Assembly (NCBI RefSeq): GCF_030651745.1
Contig: NZ_JAUSCC010000122.1
Coordinates: 19,659 to 83,658, forward strand
Direction: 5' to 3'
Origin: Methylophaga sp.
GTDB lineage: Bacteria; Pseudomonadota; Gammaproteobacteria; Nitrosococcales; Methylophagaceae
Length of the DNA stretch: 64,000 nt
Of the stretch, positions 37,512-48,163 are shown one piece after another (position 1 is the first letter of the stretch; every line of letters begins with the position of its first letter). The notes under the pieces are model-generated. The model saw only the letters and a program-made list of their open reading frames with translations, was not told where the DNA came from and made no database searches. The position numbers and the translations under genes are program-made.

Positions 37512-39025
37512 GTGCCCGCATCACCCCCCAGACACCCGCCTTGCAAGCATTGCGCATGCGACTGCATGCCCAGCATCAACCCGTCGTCTTGATGCGTACC
37601 GATTGCCATGTCTGCCGTGCCGAAGGGCTGGCACCGCGGTCACAGGTACTGCTCATTGCCGGCGACCGCACTGTGCAAGCGCTACTGTACCAAATCGACA
37701 GCGATCTGCTCAAAACCGGACAGATCGCTCTGTCCGAGGCCGCCTGGGATGCCCTGGACATTCATGAGGGCGATCTTGTGCAGGTTCGGCATCCTCCGCT
37801 GCTCGAATCGTTGTCGGCCGTGCGTGCGCGAATTCACGGCCACCGACTGCAAACGACGGAGTTGCAGGCGATCGTCCGTGATGTGGTCGATGGTCGCTAT
37901 ACCGATGTCGCACTTTCGGCCTTCCTGACCGCAACGGCGGTACTGCCTCTGGATATGCAAGAGACCATCCATCTCACCCGTGCGATGGTCGATGTCGGGG
38001 ATCACCTGCAATGGCAGGCTCCGATTGTTGTGGACAAGCATTGCGTGGGCGGATTACCGGGAAATCGCACCACGCCGTTGGTGGTTGCCATCGCCGCAGC
38101 CAATGGATTGGTGATGCCCAAGACCTCATCACGCGCCATCACCTCTCCCGCTGGCACCGCGGACACCATGGAAACGCTGGCTCCTGTAGACCTGGACCTG
38201 GATACGCTCAGAAAGGTCGTGGAAAAAGAGGGTGGATGCGTGGCGTGGGGCGGCGCGATGCACCTCAGCCCCGCGGACGACATCTTCGTGCGCATTGAGC
38301 GTGAACTGGATATCGACACGCAAGGACAACTGATTGCCTCGGTGTTGTCCAAGAAGATTGCGGCAGGGGCGACCCACATCGTGATCGACATTCCGGTTGG
38401 GCCAACCGCAAAAGTCCGCAGCCAGGAAACGGCCGAGCATCTTGCATATCACCTTTCGGAAGTCGCCGCGTCATTTGGCCTTGTATTGCGTTGCCTGTTT
38501 ACAGACGGCAGCCAGCCTGTCGGCAGAGGTATCGGCCCAGCGTTGGAAGCACGCGATGTGTTGGCGGTATTGCGCAACGAGGCTGATGCGCCACAGGATC
38601 TACGTGACCGTGTGGCGATGGTGGCGGGTGCGGTACTTGAGCTTGGCGGCGTCGCCAAAGAAGGGGATGGAATTCGATTGGCTCACGAGACGATCAGCAG
38701 TGGCCGCGCCTGGGAAAAATTTCAGAGGATCTGTGCCGCTCAGGGGGGATTTCGTGAGCCACCCCAAGCTCTTTACGTCGAACCGCTTTTGGCAACCACT
38801 ACGGGACGAGCAGTACACATCGACAACCGGAAACTTTCCCGTTTAGCCAAATTGGCCGGAGCGCCAGAGAGTTCGGCCGCAGGGATTCAGTTGCAGGTTC
38901 GCCTAGGGGACGAGGTAACAAGCGGGCAACCATTGATGTTTTTGCATGCGCAAACGTCTGGAGAGATGGCCTATGCACTCGCATACGTACATGACATTGG
39001 TGACATTGTAAATATTGAACCGTAG
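37508..39025 (+). CDS. AMP phosphorylase-like (thymidine phosphorylase family, long form)
   Basis: 505 residues from GTG 37508, which overlaps the preceding TGA. About 90 extra N-terminal residues precede the DeoA-type core, as in archaeal AMP phosphorylase. The core signature VDKHCVGGLPGNRTTPLVVA and KTSSRAITSPAGTADTMETL is diagnostic of the nucleotide-phosphorylase branch rather than of DeoA. The C-terminal barrel-hammerhead domain is present (VRLGDEVTSGQPLMFLHA). By family it would release the base from AMP or other NMPs and form ribose 1,5-bisphosphate. It is commonly annotated putative thymidine phosphorylase. Confidence 0.87.
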   Translation: MSARITPQTPALQALRMRLHAQHQPVVLMRTDCHVCRAEGLAPRSQVLLIAGDRTVQALLYQIDSDLLKTGQIALSEAAWDALDIHEGDLVQVRHPPLLESLSAVRARIHGHRLQTTELQAIVRDVVDGRYTDVALSAFLTATAVLPLDMQETIHLTRAMVDVGDHLQWQAPIVVDKHCVGGLPGNRTTPLVVAIAAANGLVMPKTSSRAITSPAGTADTMETLAPVDLDLDTLRKVVEKEGGCVAWGGAMHLSPADDIFVRIERELDIDTQGQLIASVLSKKIAAGATHIVIDIPVGPTAKVRSQETAEHLAYHLSEVAASFGLVLRCLFTDGSQPVGRGIGPALEARDVLAVLRNEADAPQDLRDRVAMVAGAVLELGGVAKEGDGIRLAHETISSGRAWEKFQRICAAQGGFREPPQALYVEPLLATTTGRAVHIDNRKLSRLAKLAGAPESSAAGIQLQVRLGDEVTSGQPLMFLHAQTSGEMAYALAYVHDIGDIVNIEP

Positions 39026-39213
39026 CGCCGTAGATATACAGGGCTCTTGAGCGCTTGGTCAATCAGAGCCCGGCATCTCGTTTGGAAAAGTTGAACGCCT
39101 ACGACTCGTGCTCAAAGAACATATGCCACATACATCGCTTAAAAGCAGTTTTCAACCTGCATGGCGTGAGCAAATAGAAGGAGGTTGTCAGCGCCTGAAT
39201 AGGAACATTGCTC

Positions 39214-40104
39214 ATGGAACTGCGACACTTGCGTTGCTTTATCGTTTTGGCCGAAGAGCTTCATTTCACACGCGCCGCTGAGCGCCTGCATATAGAGCAA
39301 TCCCCCTTGTCTCGAACTATCAAAGAGCTTGAGGACGAGCTAGGGGTTGTGCTCTTCGATCGGAATCGCCGGGGCACAGCGCTGACCCCTGCTGGCGCCG
39401 CCTTCTTACAGGACATCCGCAGGCTGTTCACTGTCCTGGAGCAGGCACAGGAGAACGTTCGAGCGGTCGCAGCAGGCTTGCGAGGGAACCTGCGCATTGC
39501 CGTCTCCGATGGTGCGACCGACCCTCGGCTCTCGGCGTTTCTGGCCCGTTGCCGCGCCGAGGAGCCGGAGGTCGAGATACGTCTGTCCGAAGTGCCTTTG
39601 GCCGAGCAATTGCGCGGCTTACGATCAGGCGACTTCACGATCGGGTTCGCGCACACCGCCGACGTCGGTGATGGCATTGTTGCGGAACCGATCTGGCGAG
39701 ACCCGCTGGTGCTTGCTGTGCCAGCCCGGCACGAGTTGCTCGCCCACAGGGAGGTTCCACTTCATGAACTCGGGAGCCACCCGCTCGTCTTGTGCGATCC
39801 ACAGGTGTGCGAGGGGTACTGCCACCAACTGGCACAGCTCCTGCAGCCTCTGGAGCACAAGCCGAATGTCGTTGAGCACGCGTCCTCGCTGGACATGATG
39901 CTCACCCTTGTCGGTGCAGGCTACGGCGTCGGCTTCACAACGACGACCAGGATCGCTGGCTACCAGCGTCCGGATGTTGTGATCCGTCCCTTGGCGATGG
40001 AATCCGCAGTCATCACTACCTACTTGCTTTGGTCCGAAAACAGCAGTATGTCGGTTTCGCTGGAGCGATTCATCGCTCGCCTACGCGACCGTTTGGGCGA
40101 CTGA
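39214..40104 (+). CDS. LysR-family transcriptional regulator
   Basis: 296 residues from ATG 39214 (MELRHLRCFIVLAEELHFTR); a TTG two codons earlier has no advantage. The HTH reads AAERLHIEQSPLSRTIKELE, followed by a full periplasmic-binding-like domain to ARLRDRLGD. It is close in sequence to the truncated LysR at 45702-46379 over their shared part (CDPQVCEG against CDPVVCEG). It lies 188 bp downstream of the phosphorylase gene on the same strand, so its target is uncertain: it may control itself or the large cluster. It appears intact. Confidence 0.92.
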   Translation: MELRHLRCFIVLAEELHFTRAAERLHIEQSPLSRTIKELEDELGVVLFDRNRRGTALTPAGAAFLQDIRRLFTVLEQAQENVRAVAAGLRGNLRIAVSDGATDPRLSAFLARCRAEEPEVEIRLSEVPLAEQLRGLRSGDFTIGFAHTADVGDGIVAEPIWRDPLVLAVPARHELLAHREVPLHELGSHPLVLCDPQVCEGYCHQLAQLLQPLEHKPNVVEHASSLDMMLTLVGAGYGVGFTTTTRIAGYQRPDVVIRPLAMESAVITTYLLWSENSSMSVSLERFIARLRDRLGD

Positions 40105-40129
40105 CGGCGCCATCCACAGACGGCCAATC

Positions 40130-40423
40130 TCAAGAATCGGTGCCAGAACCAAGGTTGCGCTCTGTTACAGCCATCAGTTCGGCAGCACTTATCCCGAGCG
40201 CGGCGGCAATTTTCAGTATCAGAGCCAGCGTAGGCATATGCTCTCCACGCTCGATCTTGCCCATGTGCGAGCGCGCGACCCCAGCCAAGCCTGCCAGCTT
40301 TTCCTGACCGACTCCTTGTTCCAGGCGTGTGGCACGCACCGCTTTTCCGAAGGCCAGCGCTGGCTCGGCTTCAAATGTGGTTGTGCCTGGGGGACGGCCT
40401 TGTGAAATTGGACGCTTCTGCAT
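40130..40423 (-). CDS. XRE-family helix-turn-helix regulator
   Basis: 97 residues. The HTH_3 domain reads FGKAVRATRLEQGVGQEKLA, GLAGVARSHMGKIERGEHMP and TLALILKIAAALGISAAELM. A short basic, disordered start (MQKRPISQGRPPG) precedes it. It converges with the LysR gene, 25 bp apart. The gene stands alone at the right end of the GC-rich block with a palindromic operator candidate just upstream. It might be the regulator of a lost neighbour, since the IS21 element cuts the next ORF. Confidence 0.85.
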   Translation of the reverse strand: MQKRPISQGRPPGTTTFEAEPALAFGKAVRATRLEQGVGQEKLAGLAGVARSHMGKIERGEHMPTLALILKIAAALGISAAELMAVTERNLGSGTDS

Positions 40424-40451
40424 TGACAGAAGCGTCGATCAGCCAAGAGAA

Positions 40452-40466
40452 TTTAACCACGTTAAA
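40452..40466. promoter_or_regulatory. Candidate operator for the XRE gene
   Basis: TTTAAC-CAC-GTTAAA palindrome, overlapped by a second one (GTTAA-AC-TTAAC), 29-43 bp upstream of the XRE start. The position fits autorepression, which is inferred from symmetry alone. Confidence 0.4.
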
Positions 40467-40527
40467 CTTAACTCATTGCTATCATATTAGGTTACTTTAT
40501 TTGACCCGATAGCTTCGTGGGGCTCTC

Positions 40528-40561
40528 ATGCACGACGCCACCAACCGGTTGTCCCACTTCA
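40528..40561 (+). pseudogene. Start of an unknown gene cut by the IS21 element
   Basis: An ATG at 40528 begins the frame MHDATNRLSHF, which meets the left IS end at 40562. Its codon use fits the GC-rich block. The rest is not on the other side of the IS, so the true product is unknown, and with so few codons the call is weak. Confidence 0.3.
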
Positions 40562-40612
40562 TGTCAACAACAGTCGAAAACTGATCCACAGCACCAATTG
40601 AAAAGTGATCCA

Positions 40613-42462
<1,850 letters not shown>

Positions 42463-42538
42463 TCAATTGTTGAGGTGGATCAGTTTTGCATTGTTGTTAG
42501 CAAAAGTGTTTAGTATCAATACATTACAAGCTATAGTG

Positions 42539-42730
42539 CGACAGATTTACGGTATAATTTCATCACTTGAAAACGACAAATTAACGGTACATGACGACGT
42601 ATTTACGGTTATCTGTACAGATGGCGCTGCTTTGCCGGCTTTATTCCTTCAAAACGACAGATTTACGGTGTGATGACTCTAATGAAGCCACACTATTCTG
42701 TAGATGTACGATAGAACGACAGTTTACGGT
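42539..42730 (+). repeat. Iteron array B: five copies of CGACAGATTTACGGT
   Basis: Direct copies start at 42539, 42574, 42595, 42655 and 42717 (the last one base short). They lie between the IS21 end and the rep gene at 42800, in AT-rich DNA. The core TTTACG also occurs in array A iterons but the flanks differ, so they should bind a different initiator. This is an iteron-type origin or rep control region. Confidence 0.85.
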
Positions 42731-42799
42731 ATTAAATAAAATTCTTCAGGTATATATTTCGAGACACCAACCGGTGATGTCGTTGTATAGGTTTTGAAG

Positions 42800-43720
42800 A
42801 TGTCCAATGAAAATAACAGGCTGATCGTTAAATCAAACAAGCTAATTGAAGCCAGTTATAGGCTTACATTGAATGAGCAACGTGTTTTGCTGGCGGGTAT
42901 CTCACAGATTGATTCTCGCAACAGCCTTGAGGAGAACATGACATTTGAAGTGCATGCTCAGGATATTCAGGACTTAGTAGGTTTAGAGGACAATAAAAAT
43001 ATCTATCGCGCTTTAAAGGCGGCTTCAGAGAAGCTTTATGAGCGAACCGTTGTAATTGATGATCCAGATCCATCTAACCCCGCCATCACGAAACGTAAAA
43101 CACGCTGGATCAGCTCAATTGATTACATCCCCGGTGAAGGACGGCTGGTGATGATTTTCTCTGCCGGTATCATCCCCTACCTCTCCAGCCTCACATCCAG
43201 CTTCACTAAATACAAACTGACTCATATCGCTCGTTTTGAGAGCGTTTATTCGATTCGGATGTATGAGATGTTTTCGCAGTGGTCTGGTGTTGGACGATTT
43301 GAGATAACGCTTGATGAATTTCGAGAGCGATTACAGGTGCAAAATCTTTATAAACGCGTCACAGATCTAAAAAAGCGGGTTATCGATCCGGGTGTAAAGG
43401 AAATCAACCTTCATTCAAATTTGGATGCTAAGTACGGTCTAAGAAAGACAGGCAAAGTGATTACCCATATTCAGTTTGAATTCAAAGCCAAGCCCGGCGC
43501 AATTACTGACAAAATGATTCGTGATGCTGCACGCCCAGGCGAGTCGAGTGAACAAGTGGCTGCTCGGCTGAAAATGGAACAAAAATCTGCAATAGAAAAG
43601 CAATCACTCCATCAGCCTCAAGAAAGAGAGGCTTCATCTTCTCCTGTAAGCGTCGATGAGTATCGTAAACAGGCACTGGCCATAACAGGCAACAAACGAA
43701 AAATCCAAACCTCTCAGTAA
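42800..43720 (+). CDS. Replication initiator protein, Rep_3 (RepB/pi) family
   Basis: 306 residues from ATG 42800 (MSNENNRLIVKSNKLIEASY); a TTG two codons earlier has no support. Winged-helix 1 shows LTLNEQRVLLAGISQIDSRN, VHAQDIQDLVGLEDNKNIYR and ALKAASEKLYERTVVI. Winged-helix 2 follows (FESVYSIRMYEMFSQW, ITLDEFRERLQVQNLYKRVT). This matches the pi/RepE/RepA fold. It binds iterons to open the origin and recruit host DnaB. Array B directly upstream is its probable target. It looks intact and has AT-rich codon use like the backbone. Confidence 0.9.
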   Translation: MSNENNRLIVKSNKLIEASYRLTLNEQRVLLAGISQIDSRNSLEENMTFEVHAQDIQDLVGLEDNKNIYRALKAASEKLYERTVVIDDPDPSNPAITKRKTRWISSIDYIPGEGRLVMIFSAGIIPYLSSLTSSFTKYKLTHIARFESVYSIRMYEMFSQWSGVGRFEITLDEFRERLQVQNLYKRVTDLKKRVIDPGVKEINLHSNLDAKYGLRKTGKVITHIQFEFKAKPGAITDKMIRDAARPGESSEQVAARLKMEQKSAIEKQSLHQPQEREASSSPVSVDEYRKQALAITGNKRKIQTSQ

Positions 43721-43792
43721 ATTTAGACTCAAACTTGCGTGATCCCAGATCCATGAGAACCTGAAATCAATTTAGATTGAGGGTATTCGATC

Positions 43793-44221
43793 ATGGTCAT
43801 CAGGCTGTCTGAGGAAGACGCTAAACGACTTGGGCTTATCGCCCAGGGGGACAGTGCGAACGTCAGAAAGAAACTTCCTGCAGGTTTTGGTAAAAAGCGA
43901 TCAAAGACAAAATCACCTCAACGAGTACTGTTTGAGTGCTGCCAGGTGTACTGGCCAGAATGTGAATGAGAATTAAAAGGTGCAATCCCTGGAAGAAAGT
44001 TTCAGATAGATATTGCCTTTCCAGCTCATAAGCTTGCCATCGAACTGGATGGCCACACGGCCCATTCATTTAAAGATAAATTTCAACGTGACCGTGAACG
44101 CCAGAATCTACTGACACTCCATGGCTTGCGGATATTACGTTTTACTGCGAAAGATGTCAGTTCAAGACTTACGGAATCTCTGGGTATAATTCAGCAGTGC
44201 TTAGATAATCAACTGAATTAA
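43793..44221 (+). pseudogene. DUF559-like PD-(D/E)XK endonuclease with an in-frame TGA
   Basis: The frame MVIRLSEEDAKRLGLIAQGD runs to WPECE, meets TGA at 43967-43969, then continues in the same frame as ELKGAIPGRKFQIDIAFPAH, KLAIELDGHTAHS, FKDKFQRDRERQNLLTLHG, LRILRF to a TAA at 44221. The second part is a clear DUF559/Vsr-like nuclease core (IDIAF, IELDG, DRERQ, LRF). The TGA probably replaces TGG. Total 142 codons without the stop. The gene adjoins rep as in other small replicons. Read-through cannot be excluded but the simplest reading is a broken gene. Confidence 0.8.
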
Positions 44222-44235
44222 TCAAGGAGGAAGAT

Positions 44236-44487
44236 ATGTATTTGGTGAACGATCTTGAAAATATGATTTTCGATAGCGAGGACGACCGCTGCTTACTTAT
44301 TAAAGCAATGGGACCTGACGGTAAAATCCACGCATTCATACAATGTCTCGATGTTGGAAACATTCATAATCGGTTAAAAACTCCGCATACTAAGAATTAT
44401 TGGGGATTTTATAATGCTGATGAGCCAGAAAAGTCTATCTTGGAAATTATGCATCGCGGTGTTAAGTGGCCTGCATTGACTGAATAG
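44236..44487 (+). CDS. Hypothetical protein, 83 aa
   Basis: Very good ribosome site (AAGGAGG, 6 nt) before ATG 44236. The product (MYLVNDLENMIFDSEDDRCL, then GKIHAFIQCLDVGNIHNRL) is soluble and acidic, with no motif that I recognise. It starts 14 bp after the nuclease pseudogene and was probably in one operon with it and rep, which hints at plasmid maintenance. Confidence 0.65.
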   Translation: MYLVNDLENMIFDSEDDRCLLIKAMGPDGKIHAFIQCLDVGNIHNRLKTPHTKNYWGFYNADEPEKSILEIMHRGVKWPALTE

Positions 44488-45051
44488 CTTCCTATAGATG
44501 GCTATGAGAGTCGTGACTTTTACGGGGGTCGCAGTAATTTGTACGACTTAGAGCATTGTTACGGGAATATTTAGGTTAATTTTTACGACTTTTGTAGTGA
44601 TCCAGGGCAATAATCTTACCTCTGAATTACATTTTCGTGATTTTAACGACCTTAAAAAATGGCAGATGTCAAGTGCTCGGCGTGAGGGAATATCGGATCA
44701 GAAAGCTATGCAGAGCAATGGGCTAGGCTGGATTGATGCTTCTTCTCACGTTGGTCATTTTGTGGGCTAGGAGCCATATGAGAGCGTCGAGATAGCAAGC
44801 CCCAGCATGCCATAGCAGGCAGTTACAGAGAGCACAATTCGTTGTCATACTCCATGCAACGTCTGAATGTGCTCTCTTCCACGTCGACCTGCACCATGCT
44901 AGATCCCGCAGCCGCTCTAGCTTATGACACACCCGTTTTCCTGCGCTTCAGGCGATTCTGTCTCCCTTTGCCATAGTTTAAATCGAGTAATCACTAAACT
45001 TGGTCGTATGAAAACTTGCAGGCGGCCAGTTGCCGAGTCGCTTGATATTCT
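44488..45051. other. Non-coding stretch of about 560 bp with one strong hairpin
   Basis: No convincing ORF. AT-rich up to about 44700, with scattered TTTACG/TACGAC words that recall iteron cores but form no array, then more balanced base content. At 44827-44877 an inverted repeat, AGAGAGCACA-ATTC against GAAT-GTGCTCTCT, with inner GTTG/CAAC, forms a long hairpin. It may be a terminator-like structure or the relic of a mobile-element end. It sits at the edge between the rep module and the helicase fragment. Confidence 0.5.
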
Positions 45052-45708
45052 TCACCAGAGTACTGGCGAATTCGCCCGTTCTGAAATCAGGTGCAAGTTC
45101 TTCCTTGCGCGTGATCCGATGACATACAGCAGTTTCAGCGCACTTTCTTGGCCGTTCGGGTCATTAAAGTGCGGCACCATGTCTTCTAACAAGGCATAGG
45201 CGATCACTGCATCAAATTCCGCCCCCTTCACGCCGTGGATTGTTGAAATAGTTATGCCTGTCCGGCTCTGAAAAACCTTTCTAAACGTCTCGATGTCTCC
45301 AATGAATTCGCTGCCCTCACTCTTCAGACGATCAACTCTAGCTTGCGAGCTACCAAAGAACGCTGTGTGATGCTCTTGAAGCAGCGAGAAAAGACGAAAG
45401 TCGATCGCCAAGTTGGCAAATAGAATTTCAAAGAATTTGCGGAGATAGCTGAGCCCGTCAGTTTCATCTATCTTGATCGAATTGCATTCCCTTAACAGGG
45501 ATTTTCGCGTGAATTTGGACACGCTCGCTCCGGCCGCTTCTAGGTCATTCAGGACATCGCCGGCCCATCGAAGCCTGCGGACATACATTGTCGGCGACGC
45601 CTGCGTAAGTGCAATCTTTGAGAGTTTGTACCAAAAATTCTCTGTGTCACGTGCGAAAGGAACCATACCGGGTCCATCGAATGAATACTCTGGCATGCTC
45701 GCTACCAA
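45052..45708 (-). pseudogene. C-terminal fragment of a UvrD/Rep-type helicase (possibly GajB-like)
   Basis: 218 codons. It shows superfamily 1 motifs V and VI: ITISTIHGVKGAEFDAVIAY and LKLLYVIGSRARKNLHLI. Upstream, at the level of motif IV, reading ends at a join with the truncated LysR gene near 45708-45713, so ATPase motifs I-III are missing and the ATG at the join is accidental. The short C-terminus right after motif VI resembles compact helicases such as GajB of Gabija defence systems, but no GajA is present. It cannot be functional alone. Confidence 0.75.
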
Positions 45709-46379
45709 GCAACCTGTTCAGCCACCAGCGGCTCTGCATCCACAGTGCGTAACACGCGGGCGATCTGACGCACATGACCTTCGCATACGACCGGATCACA
45801 CATCACCAGCGGATAGCGTAGCACCTCGTCCAGAGGAATGCGCTTGTGACTCAGGATAGGATGCCGTTCGGGCACCGCGACCATCAATGGCTCGGACCAG
45901 ACAGGCTCGGCGAGGATGTTATCGCCCACATCGTCAGACTGCGCAAAGCCCACGTCGTAAAGATCATCAACCAATCCCTTGATCTGTTGCGACAGCGGCA
46001 CCTCGAACAAACGAATATCGACCTCTGGTTCATGCAAACGGCACTGTGCCAACAAAGCGGGCAATCGCGACGGCGTAATACCATCGGACAAGGCAATGCG
46101 TAACTGACCGTGGAAACCACTGGCCGCAGCCCTTACGCTGTCACGCGCTTGCTCAAGTGCAGCGAACACGCGAGGAACATGTTCAAGAAACAGCGTGCCC
46201 GCTCGAGTCAACCGCGTGCTGCGCGTAGTACGCGCAAACAGCGACACGCCCAGTTCTTCTTCCAGTTCCTTGATGGCCCGTGATAGCGGAGACTGTTCGA
46301 TGTGCAGCCGCTCGGCAGCGCGGGCGAAATGGAGTTCTTTCGCAACTGCGATGAAACACCGTAAATGACGTAGCTCCAT
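45702..46379 (-). pseudogene. LysR-family regulator lacking its C-terminus
   Basis: Starts MELRHLRCFIAVAKELHFAR with HTH AAERLHIEQSPLSRAIKELE, and keeps the effector domain to VRQIARVLRTVDAEPLVAEQVA; it then meets the helicase fragment and stops after 225 codons. The intact relative at 39214 is 296 residues, so about 70 residues, including much of subdomain 2, are lost. The break falls near 45713. DNA binding may survive but effector sensing is unlikely. Confidence 0.85.
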
Positions 46380-46458
46380 GAGGCCCCTTCATTACTCGTG
46401 CATGGCATGCACAAAGTCCCTGGTTGGTTGTTGTCCACCTGTTGGCCTCCAAGTGTTG

Positions 46459-47402
46459 TCATCCATGAGGGCTAAGGGTGCCGAGTACCGCTACGCTTAC
46501 CAGAATCAGGAGCGCGATCATCGCCTCGATGGTCACACTCAGTCGCAGGTGCTGTGCAGAGTGCGAAGGGACGCCGGTATGGATGTCACGTTCGAGCCGG
46601 GGCACCAACCACCAGCGATGCAGGGCGGCGAGGCCCAGCATCGCAGCGAACAGCGCCAGCTTGAGCAGCATCAGGTTACCGTGCCGGCTGTGAAACAGCG
46701 GTGCGATGGACCAGCCGACCAGATCCCCGTAGTGAAGGATGCCGGTCACCACCAGGACACCAACGAAGACGGTGCCTGGGCGCAAAAAGGTGTGCAGTGC
46801 CCGCCACAGCATGTGCAAGCCCTCACCCGCGGCGGGCTTGCCGTGTCGAACGAACAGAATCAGCAAGGCGAAGATGGCCCCGATCCAGCCGCCGGCAGCG
46901 AGCAGGTGCGCCATACCAGCCACCAGCCGCACCGTACCACTCACACCCTCGCCACTGGCAGCGTGTCCGTTCCATGCCAGGCTGACCAGCGCCACGCCGG
47001 CCAGCAGGGTCACTCGCCGAATGGGGAATGGGCGCTCGGCGCGCTGCGACTGCCAGCCGAGTAAAGCAAGCAGCAGAACCAGCAGGAATGCTCGCGTCAG
47101 CCCGGCGCGCCCAGCGGGGGTGTCGAACAGATACCAGGCCAAGTCGTCCCGTGCCAGATCGGAAACCGCGACCCCCATGATGCCAGCCGTGCTGCGCACA
47201 ATCTCAATGCCCGCCAGCGCCAAGCCGAGCACTCCACAGATCAGGAGCCTAGGGTCAAGGCCCATCTGGGCAGGAGTGGGTGCTTATCGCCGCTGATCGT
47301 TGAGGTGGCCGGACCGTACCACGCGAATAGCGGCAATCCGAACAGCAGCATCAAGTCCAGGTACTGCATGAACCGAAGTGTGTAGTCGGGAAGACTGGAC
47401 AT
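46459..47402 (-). pseudogene. copD: Copper-resistance inner-membrane protein CopD, frameshifted
   Basis: Two frames together give a full CopD of about 314 residues. The first, from ATG 47402, reads MSSLPDYTLRFMQYLDLMLL, then LLPRWALT. The second, open from 47265, continues PRLLICGVLGLALAGIEIVR to the end, with eight or so helices and conserved LVAGMAHLLAAGGWIGAIFA and LHRWWLVPRL. One base appears to be missing near 47245-47255, so copper import or partner function with CopC is probably lost, unless the base is a sequencing error. It follows copC by 16 bp. Confidence 0.82.
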
Positions 47403-47417
47403 GATGTTGGCGCCCGC

Positions 47418-47804
47418 TCATTTGATGGTGAAGCTGTATTCGCCAGTCATCGGATGGTTGTCATCACCGACGGCGCGCCATTGCACGTGGTAGACGCCTA
47501 CTCCGAGGGGGTTATGCAACGTAGCGCGCAGCGTCTTGCCGTCGTTGATGAGTTCAACGTCGATGTGCTCGACTTTCTCTGCGGTCCCGCCGTCCTTTAT
47601 GACGCTCAGCTCCAAGCGCGAGGCGCGAAGTACAAGCTGTTCACTGAAGACGAGATCGATCTGCTGCGGTGTCGTGACAACAGCATCGGCCGTCGGTGTG
47701 GATTTGACGAGGGAGATATGGGCCTGAGCGACCGATGTGATCAGCAAGCCGGTCGCAAGACAGGCACCAACAATCAGAGAGCGAAATTGAGTAGTACGGT
47801 TCAT
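47418..47804 (-). CDS. copC: Periplasmic copper-binding protein CopC
   Basis: 128 residues from ATG 47804 (MNRTTQFRSLIVGACLATG); ATG 47810 two codons earlier lies only 4 nt from GAGG. The signal peptide ends at SVAQA. The mature protein begins HISLVKSTPTADAVV, giving the N-terminal His of the Cu(II) site, and has LVFSEQLVLRASRLEL and HVQWRAVGDDNHPMTGEYSF, with the second His. The methionine-rich Cu(I) loop of some CopC proteins is absent, so it is probably the Cu(II)-only type. It normally works with CopD, which is frameshifted here. Confidence 0.92.
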   Translation of the reverse strand: MNRTTQFRSLIVGACLATGLLITSVAQAHISLVKSTPTADAVVTTPQQIDLVFSEQLVLRASRLELSVIKDGGTAEKVEHIDVELINDGKTLRATLHNPLGVGVYHVQWRAVGDDNHPMTGEYSFTIK

Positions 47805-47827
47805 GTGCATTACACCTCTTCTTATGT

Positions 47828-48103
47828 TTAAGAATTTTGGCTGCAGCAACTTCGGCCGCCGCCTCCTGTTGATTGGCTGGACAGGGTGTCGCCGCGTGCC
47901 AGACGCGCGGGATACCCGGCCCGTTGCAACGTCGACAGCAGCAGATCGTTGCCGTGATCGAAGTTGCCTCGAACTCGAACGCGGCCGGTGGCCAAATGCA
48001 CTTCCACGGCATCGACTCCCGGCAGCTCTTTCAGCGCATCGGTGACTTTCGCGATACATGAGCCGCAGCTCATACCCTGCACGTCGAGATCCACTGTGTT
48101 CAT
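47828..48103 (-). CDS. Heavy-metal-associated (CopZ/MerP-like) copper chaperone
   Basis: 91 residues. The HMA ferredoxin-like fold with the GMSCGSCIAKVTDALKELPG metal site and VEVHLATGRVRVRG is clear. The tail (SSQSTGGGGRSCCSQNS) adds a CC pair that may also bind metal. No signal peptide, so it is cytoplasmic and probably passes Cu(I) to the P-type ATPase encoded nearby. It lies just upstream of copC on the same strand. Confidence 0.9.
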   Translation of the reverse strand: MNTVDLDVQGMSCGSCIAKVTDALKELPGVDAVEVHLATGRVRVRGNFDHGNDLLLSTLQRAGYPARLARGDTLSSQSTGGGGRSCCSQNS

Positions 48104-48163
48104 GACTGCGTTCTCCTCTTGATCCCGAAGGTCACCGGGACATTGGCCGTTTCATCGCATCGA

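Noticed and set aside
44488..44720. A fourth iteron array
   Set aside because: Only scattered TTTACG or TACGAC words with no consistent repeat unit, length or spacing.
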